DNA of 64,000 bases, from assembly GCA_024516155.1 (NCBI GenBank), contig JAJJXM010000064.1:248001-312000 (forward strand), read 5' to 3'. The position numbers and the translations under genes were made by a program. Under the pieces are notes generated by a model that worked only from the letters and a program-made list of their open reading frames with translations, had not been told where the DNA came from and did not search any database. Within the stretch, counting starts at the first letter, position 1, and every line of letters begins with the position of its first letter. The stretch comes from Pyronema omphalodes. Taxonomy: Eukaryota; Ascomycota; Pezizomycetes; Pezizales; Pyronemataceae. Positions 56,697-64,000 of this stretch are shown piece by piece.

Positions 56697-57252
56697 TACG
56701 TGCCAAGATACTGTCAAGACCAGGTGCGGGAACAGTGTCGCCAACAGCAGTATCAGTCTCAACAACCCAGCAGGCGACATACACATGCAACTCAGAATCA
56801 GCCAGATTAACCACCCACGCCTCTGAATCTGCAGCAGCAGAAGAAGCAGTGTGTACTACCATCACAGCATAGCAGAGATACTACCACTGTTACACCATAC
56901 CAGTGCCACATTATTTGGCACATCTGTCAAACCACAGTCCACGCCGGACAGCCGGTGAAGTATAGCCCAGTTCAGTCGCAGTTTTCTCAGCATCAGCAAC
57001 GTCAGGAACACAAACTACAGCCACAGCAGGGGTCGCATAAATAGTCAAGACATGATCGGCTGAAAGTACAGCAGCATTATAGTGCTTCTGTTTGAAAGGC
57101 GTAATTAGTGGAGGGAGAGAGCGGGCGGGGAGATGATAGGAAACTTAACCAGAGGAGGCCACACGAAGGAGCTAGAATGAGTGTATTATTCTACAAGTAA
57201 AGGTTGTCGTTCGGAAGAAAATGTGATGAGAGCATGACAAGAGTAAGGAAGT
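56697..57252 (+). pseudogene. Fragment of the Pro/Gln-rich gene and its 3' flank, right of the retroelement cluster
   Basis: Colinear with the parent from about 9646: GCGGGAACA, CAACAGCAGTATCA.CCTCAACA, CTCTGAATCTGCAGCAGCA, then GGACAGCCGGTG.AGTATAGCCC. It then skips about 1.1 kb and matches the parent's 3' flank (AATGAGTGTA.TAT, GTTGTCGTTC, GATGTGAT.AGA). Several stops. It continues where the 22.26-22.68 kb fragment ends, so the whole retroelement cluster sits inside one decayed copy. Confidence 0.85.
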
Positions 57253-57751
57253 AATTGTCTTGAAGTCATGCTAAACTAAAATCCACAACCTTCAAGGATT
57301 CGAATCACCGGGAAAATTTCAAGTTCAAACAAAAACGCGCTCAGAGCTCGCCATAGTCTGTTCGGTCTTGTGTCGACCGCCTCTTTTAGTGGGAAGGACC
57401 GGCAGTCTTTGAGCCACCATGGACCGGACGGACCGCAGGTCAAAATGAATGACTATGGTTGTGGTCATGAATGGAAGCAACTTTTTTTTACTTCAAACAG
57501 TCTTTGAACTTCCCCTTTTTACAAGGGTAATCATTCCGATCGATTATCATTAGTGTTTCCTTATAAATGGTATGCAATATAAAATATAACAGTTGCACCG
57601 ATAGATCCTATCGAATATGGGACGAGTTAAAGGAATAATCATTACTACTTAAATCTAGGCCAACATTCCTTTACTACATCTGCAAAGCCCTCAAGATGCC
57701 GGTTCCTCACGAACCAACCTCTTCCCGCAAAAAAAAAAAAAGAAACCGTTA
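57253..57751. other. Spacer with a GGACCGG-type repeat copy
   Basis: 57361-57450 carries GGACCGGCAGTC and GGACCGGACGGACCG, related to the repeats at 61.5 and 62.3 kb. An A run lies at 57730-57742. No gene. Confidence 0.55.
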
Positions 57752-59180
57752 TCAATCATATAGCGGTGGTGTAGGACGTGGTCCAACACGTCCATCACTA
57801 TCCCACTGTGCGTAAAGGATTTTATAAACTTCCAATGCAGCATTAAACCGGTTCTTTTTCCTCTCCTCTTTCATCTGTAGTTTGTACTTCTTATACTCTA
57901 TCCGAAGCTCGGCTTTTCTGATACTTGCTGCTGCTGATTCGATGTTTTCTGAAGCTGCTGTAACGGTGCTAGAGTTGACAGAGTTGCTGCCGTTACTAGC
58001 ATTGCCATTTGGTCCTTGAATTTCTGATCGTATACATTCGGTGGTCAGTCTTGCTTTAGTTGAACGGCTGTTGTTACGGATTTCTGCAGGAGGAGCTGGT
58101 CTTTTAAGTGCAGAAGCGGTAATGGTTGGGGTGGGCCTTTCCGTGGCCGTGGGGGTGAGAGTGGGAGTGGGAATTGCTGTGATGGTGGGAGTGGGGGTCA
58201 CAGTGGTGAGGGCTGCGTTGGGGGTTGCGGTGATGGCGGCATGGTCGGTGATGGTGGTGCTGATGGCGGTTGTGGTGATGGGGGTGGAAGGAAGCATTTC
58301 CGGGAGACTGGAGGGATCCCGCGAAATATGGTGGAGGGTGGGATCTTCCTCGCCATCTGAATAATCAGCGTCATGGTTAGAATCAGTGACAATGCTAGTC
58401 ATCCTGTCATCGGTAGTCGTTAATGCATCCTCAGCATCGGTATCGGCACCATGATCCAATCCTGGGGCTGAGGATTGTACACAGTACGGGTTGTAATTAG
58501 GTCTATTACCCCATAGGCTGTGAATATCATCCCACCATGGCCATTGCTGTCGATAATGCGCTAAGAAAAATAATTAGTTTCTGTCAATTTTGCAGAGGTA
58601 GGAGTTGTTTACCTAAGAGATTTGCCTTAGCTACAGCATTACCTGGTACACGCATCCCGTCTTTAACCTCAAAAACATCTGCATCTGTTTCATTTTCCCC
58701 AATACCATCGCCAATCGTGTTCAGCCGTGTTAACATAGCTGCATACTGTCCCTTTAAACTTCATTTTACCCCCCACCTGTTAGCAAACCTCTCTTCCCCC
58801 TCACCATAGCAATCATTGCTCAAATCAGAGCTATAGAGTACTCACCATGCAAGCCGATTTCCAATACTATTTGCGTAATATCTCCTAATCTCAGCATCCT
58901 TAACATCAATCTCGTCTCCCCACAGCTCCTCAACAAGAATCTCCCAATAATATCGTTTTGGCTTTCCTGTCACATTCTTTTGTATCCGAGAGTTGTGGAA
59001 TAACCCTTCCTGGATGATGGTATGTGACTTGCAGAGAGAGATTATTTTGTGCGTCCATTCGGGGTGGTGTTCCCAGCGTACTTCGGGGATTTTGGTTTTG
59101 AGGGCGCCGGGTGTTGTTGGATGACGACTTGGTGTCGATACTGATGGGTTTCGGGGTGAAGGGTGCGGGGTTGAGGACAT
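57752..59180 (-). CDS. Myb/SANT-like DNA-binding protein, 3 exons (429 aa)
   Basis: Exons on the minus strand: 59180-58846, 58758-58613, 58560-57752 (1,290 nt, in phase). Introns have donors GTGAGT and GTAAAC. The N-terminal part has a tryptophan-spaced helical domain (WEHHPEWTHKIISLC ... KRYYWEILVEELWGDE ... NRLA.L..QYAAMLTRL). It is followed by GIGENETDADVFEV and YRQQWPWWDDI. This layout resembles the Myb/SANT-like (trihelix-type) proteins that occur with plant and fungal transposons and as free transcription factors. A long Thr/Pro-rich linker and a basic C-terminal helix (RIEYKKYKLQMKEERKKNRF) follow. The start is the first ATG. No transposase gene lies beside it. Family call moderate; role inferred as nuclear DNA binding. 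Confidence 0.7.
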
Positions 59181-61494
59181 GGTGGTATTGGTGCTGTTGA
59201 TGTTTTTCGTGGTTGATGCTGGTGCCGATGAATTGGGGGGTAGTCAGGAGTTGGGTACGTAGCGGGCTATCTCGCTGAAATGCCTTTCGTCATGGCCAGG
59301 TACAAACAAACTCTCGAGGACGCAAAAAGATATTTTTTCTCCTTTTTTTTCGCTGTCACAAACCCTGAATTATTTCTAGCCTCTTTTGTCATTAGCGCCA
59401 TGTATGGTCGCAATGTGATACGATAAATGACAGGGGTGGGAATTGGCTCTAGCTTCTGAAGGGTGATAATTAGGACGTTTCACGCTGCATTTATGTGTTA
59501 GTTATCACCTCAGTTACCGAGACTTAGTTGCCACTTCAGCGACCTAGGCACGCTAATTATTGTTGGTTACTAAAGCTAAAATAACTACTCGCCTACGGAA
59601 GGCCTCGGATGCTGTTTCAGCCCGTCGGTTATTATTTCCATTATCACCATCCGTCGCTCTAAAGAAAAGATGGGTTAAAAGTTTTTTTTCATGTTTGTAT
59701 TCTTGACGGAACATTTTTTCATTAGTTATGGGGCCGGGGGCAAAGTTATGACCATATCACAGGAACAATTAAAATGGAATTGATTTCCCTGAGATGTCGC
59801 CTGGTGATACCATAGGGGTTTCACGCTGGAATCAAAACGGATAATAATCGAGCCTGATAAATGCAGCGTGGAACGGCGTGATATTTGATAAGGAGCGATA
59901 GTAGTGATTGGTAGAGAGGAGTGAACTAGAAAGGACATATTAGGTTCTCGACTGCGATCAAGTGACGGGGGAGGGGGTTGAATTTGGGGATAGTACTTTC
60001 GTGGGACATTTTTGATCAAAAATTGTCTACGCATGTAGTGTTTCTACTACCTATACCGGAAAATGCAGGTGATATATGTACCTAAAACCTCAAGTCAGTG
60101 CTCGAGTAAATTTCATTTATGCAGCTGAGGTAGGATTCAAACCCGAGGATCACCGGTAGCGGCAACGAACTGGCTCTGGAAAGACGTTTTATCGATAATA
60201 ACTTCTAATCAAGCGCAGTACCACTAGTCCATATCTAAAAAGAAAGGGAAAAAAGGCGCCATCGTTTTTATACACATCGACTTCCAAGGTAAATATTCAG
60301 CGGTACGATTCCTGGTAACATGGAAGCAATAAAATTAATATCAAATCGACGTTGAATATCTTCTATCTTTCAGGTATCCCAATGCCGACATAATATCCAC
60401 GTCATGACTGAGATCAACATTCCGCTTTAAGCTAAGTGACGTTATTATCCCGCATTATCTCAATCTACTGAAACCTCATGAAAGTCTGGGAGACTGGGAA
60501 CGTGCAGATAAGTACATATTTGTGATATATATATCGATATGCGTAGGATAAGTTAAAATGAAGATACTAGACTCTATGGGTCCTTTTCGGCAAACTAAAG
60601 GACCTTCCTTTATCGGTGGGTTGTTTGCTTCTTCTTTCGTGGTTAAAACTTCGGCGAGAAAGAAAGATGTCGGGCTGAAAATATGGTTTCGTTCTATTGT
60701 ATTGGTGGGAGTTGAGGGTTTCAGGTTTTTCCAATGAATGTTTTGCTGCGCAAGATGTGCATTGAAACGGTTTAGTATCATAGATTAATGTATATCAATG
60801 ATGTTTTCTATCGGTACGAAAATAAGAACCTTGGTTATTGGGCTCGCTACGTGAACTCAAGTACAACAAGGATCACTGAAGGAAACTTGGAATAGCAACT
60901 TCTAGAATGCCAGGCAGAAACTCCAGCCCGTGGTAAAGAGGTTGTTGGTGAATCCTCAGAGTGATTGGGGAGGGGGGATTCTTTACAAGGCCGATGACAA
61001 ACTCCAATATTCTCCAATAACAGGTTACAGGAGATACCCGCTTATCAAACGTAGCATCATCAGGAAGGCAAAGTCAGATTGCATTGTATCACCGTTGAAA
61101 TTAAAACCCATACCCCGAGGTCCAGTTAACTTACAACCAATGATATTTACAATTTTCTTGAACATGTTTTCGATGGGTTAGAATATCTTCTCTCCGTTGT
61201 TAATAATTCAAGTCACCGAGATGTCTCGATAAGCCATGTTATTTTAACCGTTTCCTTATACATAGATTGATGAATTGAGTAGTACAAATCATTCCATAGA
61301 AGCATTACTCTCAAAGCATGAATACCGCGTCTAAAGATTATTTTTACACGATAAAATGGTTGAGACAACCTTCGTAGATTGAAAATCAGTTCCCCCTTGC
61401 GTCCCCGAGCTTGAAACTCATGGGATTCGTAGATATCTCGATATTGTACAAGGGATTTTAGAAATAGTAGTTTGGCTGATGGCCAGAATGATGT

Positions 61495-61700
61495 GTGTCC
61501 TTCTTCAGCAGAGCTCCCCACGGTCCGTCCGGTCCAGTCCTGGCTACGGACCGGACCGGACCACATATCACAGTCCGGTCCGGTGCTCGGACTGGGACTG
61601 GCAGTCATTTTTACACGGTGGACTGGACCACCTGTGGGTGACCGTAGGTGACCATAAGCTCACACAAAATCACTCGCAGGTGACCATGGGTGACCGTAGG
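61495..61700. repeat. GGACCGG/GGTGACC-rich repeat, copy 1
   Basis: Dense in GTCCGGTCC and GGACCGGACC, then GGACTGGCAGTC, then degenerate GGTGACCGTA units. It shares a 19-bp inverted segment (61509-61527) with copy 2. Confidence 0.8.
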
Positions 61701-62003
61701 TGACTGCAGTTTTAGTTTTTGAGCACGCAGAAATTTCAACAGTGATTCTTATTATATCTTTCTCTACAAGAATTGATCACTACAATTTCAGAGTGGACCT
61801 AAGTAATCCCAATGAATTTCCAAAGGTTACATGATTACTTTTGCTAATGTTTCCCTATTTTCCCCAATTTCCTGTGAAGAACAGGAAAATTGTAAACAAT
61901 TGAGGTTCATTGGTCTCGTAAACAAAAAAGAAAAGGATACGGGGGATAAGAAAGGACAATTACTGGCAGGCTTAGATGGGAAATGCTTCACTGCGATTGG
62001 AAA

Positions 62004-62026
62004 GGGGGGGCGGGGGGGGGGGGGGG
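62004..62026 (+). repeat. Long G run
   Basis: About 23 nt of G broken by a single C. It could form a quadruplex, or be a place where the assembly is unreliable. Confidence 0.85.
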
Positions 62027-62254
62027 TGGTTATGGCACCATTTATTTGGAGGAATTTCTACATATGGAGTACCAAGAGAATCATCAGGACTACCCAGTGG
62101 TGGAGGCAAACACGGGTCGAGAAAAAAAAACTCGCACCGGAGGACTCTAGCTCCACCCTTGTTGACCGGCAAGCGGCCTCCCTGGTGGCCAGCTTGCTGT
62201 TAGCGGCGGTTGCTGCTCCCGACCACTAGTGCTTAGGGATAAGCGAGAAACCCG

Positions 62255-62500
62255 CGGTCCTGCAGTCACCTGCAGTCCGGTCCAGTCTCTCTGTTTTCGA
62301 AACCTGGACCGGACTACATGGTTGCAGTCTTTGAAAATATCGGACTGGACTGGACTACACCATATAGTCCGGTCCAGTCCGCAGTCCTGGGCGGACCGTG
62401 GGGAGCTCTGTTCTTCAGTGCCGGTAGAACCCGGACTGGCAGTCTTTTGAATACCATAGACTAGTCCGCCTGTAGGTGACTGTAGTCGACCATGACACCA
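62255..62500. repeat. GGACCGG/GGTGACC-rich repeat, copy 2
   Basis: Same vocabulary as copy 1: CAGTCCGGTCCAGTC, CTGGACCGGACTAC, CGGACTGGCAGTC, then TGTAGGTGACTGTAG. Contains the inverse (62392-62410) of the 19-bp segment in copy 1. Confidence 0.8.
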
Positions 62501-64000
62501 ATTATTGAAGGTCCCTTAATGGTGACTAGCGGCGGCTGCAATCCTCGGCCTTCACCACGGAAACTTCGAGTCTCCTTTTCTGAGAAGCTTCTTGCAGATT
62601 CAGTTTCGGTTCAGACTACAGTCTTGGAAGGACTGTGGCGTGCTCTGGCCCCAGATTGGGTATTTGAGGAATGAAAAGTCCTTTAGCCCCAAACCATTCT
62701 GTTGTTCATGACATTCTAAGGACATGTTAAGAGTTGCTGCAGTTTGATACAGGCTGTCATTGTCCTTGAAATAGGAACGATTTTTTCAGTATCTACAAGC
62801 CGCCGGATTTTGATCGTACGGCAATGCATTTGTACATGGAGGGCCAAAAGAATTTTGCCACAAAACCAACACTCCATGCACGTCGCATGCACAACATCCA
62901 ACAAGTGCACTGTCCACTACCCATGACCTACAAGCCACAAGCACCGCTGACTAAACCACAGGCTGTGGCGCTCCATAAAATCGGAAGCGCGCAGAAAGTA
63001 CATTTGTTATCTAAATGGCACAGAATATTGTTAAGCGCAAATAAAACAATAAATAATAGTCGAATCGATGATATCGATATTTTAAAGCGCACATAACACA
63101 GTAGTTAGAAAAAATGAATAGAAAGGCAGTAATGCTACAGAACATTTTGTATAACAGCGCGTATAAAAGTAAATAATGATCAGTAAAATGTAGAGATTCT
63201 CTTGGGTTCGGGGCTAAGAGTAAGATATTAGAGAATTAGAGGTATTACTGTTTTTACCACTGGCAGAGAAGAAATCAAGACCGTAATGTTGTGAATATGA
63301 CTTAAAACAAACAATAAAGTCATCATCAGTATGGTTCTTGCTTTCATTTTTTCTTTGTTTTGTCTTTTCTCTACAGATTTTTGCTTATGTCCGTGAAGAT
63401 CTCTTTAGCTCCTTGAATAGGTAAATCTTGATATGTATGTCACAAAACTTTCAAAAACACACCACACATATAGAATTAGCATTGCTCTCGCGTTCAAAAG
63501 AATCACATAAAGCATTCTGGATTAAAAAAAACCCTAAATGTAAAACCTTAAAAATAGCTTATGATGTTACGGAGAAAAAAATGATTTCAACGTCAATCAA
63601 ATTAAAACGCCTCGCATTTCCCTTCCTTCGATCGCCACTAAATCATTCCACTATGTATATACAGTGAAGAAAGTAAGCATTAAATATACATGGAGCAGCC
63701 GCTTCTCAAGGCAATCAACCGTGACATCATTCCATTGCTAAAAGAAAAGTTTGTTGTTTCTATGAAGTTTCAATAAGTGCTGTGGTGTTTCTATGGGAGA
63801 AAAACTACGATAGCTCAGAATATCAGCAAGAAAAGCCTTTTTCCACTCCATTTATCTACTATTCTTAGGGCTGTAATGTAAAATCTCATCCTGCATCACT
63901 CCATTTGTATTCATTCATCGTACAGACTGCTTTATCTGCGCTCATAGAATATTATGTTCGATCTAAATCACCACTATCTCAACAGCCACTGCGGAACCGT

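Larger units (their letters stand above)
59181..64000. other. Gene-poor right flank
   Basis: Only short frames with no recognisable domain. Landmarks are a 19-bp inverted repeat (59476 and 59857), GGACCGG-rich repeats (61495-61700 and 62255-62500), and a G run at 62004-62026. The last kilobase is AT-rich. Confidence 0.5.

Noticed and set aside
57293..57356. Possible tRNA on the minus strand (TGGCGAGCTC and GATTCGAATCC)
   Set aside because: The T stem fails to pair and no acceptor stem closes. Box matches of this quality occur by chance.
60130..60235. tRNA-like sequence on the minus strand (B-box-like GGTTTGAATCC and an A-box-like TGGACTAGTGG)
   Set aside because: The T-arm and acceptor stems do not pair and the box spacing is wrong for a normal tRNA. 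At best a tRNA relic or SINE head; not called.
60930..61181. 83-aa frame on the plus strand
   Set aside because: No recognisable domain and no flanking gene structure.
61831..62229. 132-aa frame across the G run
   Set aside because: Low-complexity translation through the G run; no domain.

Overview
The window reads as nuclear DNA of a filamentous ascomycete (Pezizomycotina). Short introns (about 47-90 nt) with GTAAGT/GTATGT-type donors and CTRAY branch sites, a eukaryotic MoaE/CnxH gene, NLR-type TPR repeats, and Copia, chromovirus-type Gypsy and Tad-like LINE elements all point that way. A pezizomycete is possible, but I cannot prove it from the sequence alone.

Layout. 1-11.3 kb is host-gene territory. 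It holds the 3' end of a TPR protein (+), a molybdopterin synthase large subunit gene (-), and one very long Pro/Gln/Ser-rich protein gene (+). That gene looks like two separate frames but joins in phase across two introns into about 2,580 aa. 11.3-15.8 kb has no convincing gene; it carries an 18-G run, a ~320-bp tandem duplication and a T-rich tract. 15.6-22.5 kb is a tandem segmental duplication. Each unit carries a five-exon gene for a secreted kelch-type, single-pass membrane protein (-), preceded by a decayed fragment of the long Pro/Gln-rich gene.

22.7-56.7 kb is one nested retrotransposon cluster. It lies within, and splits, another decayed copy of the Pro/Gln gene (22.26-22.68 kb and 56.70-57.25 kb). 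First comes a complete Copia element (23,007-28,994; 161-bp LTRs, GCTTA target duplication) with a solo Gypsy LTR in its RT region. Next is a Tad-like LINE (29,038-56,637; 14-bp target duplication). Its ORF2 is broken twice by plus-strand Gypsy elements, A1 (31,941-44,746, TSD TTGGG) and B (45,079-53,851, TSD GCGGT). Each of these contains a minus-strand element of the same family: A2 (33,404-39,812, TSD ATGGG) inside A1, and a truncated copy C (47,091-50,279) inside B. The order of events is therefore LINE, then A1 and B, then A2 and C.

57.7-59.2 kb holds a three-exon gene (-) for a 429-aa Myb/SANT-like protein. 59.2-64 kb has no gene I can support; it contains a GGACCGG-rich dispersed repeat, a spaced inverted repeat and a long G run.

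Expression signals in the retroelements are the most interesting part. The Copia pol carries an in-phase 392-nt intron between integrase and RT, plus a UGA-CUC stop exactly at the Gag/protease boundary. The Gypsy family has a canonical -1 frameshift site (GGGAAAA, 6-nt spacer, hairpin) just before the gag stop. It also has a primer-binding site complementary to its own predicted transcript start (Tf1-like self-priming), and an 80-aa ORF overlapping the gag start by 11 nt.
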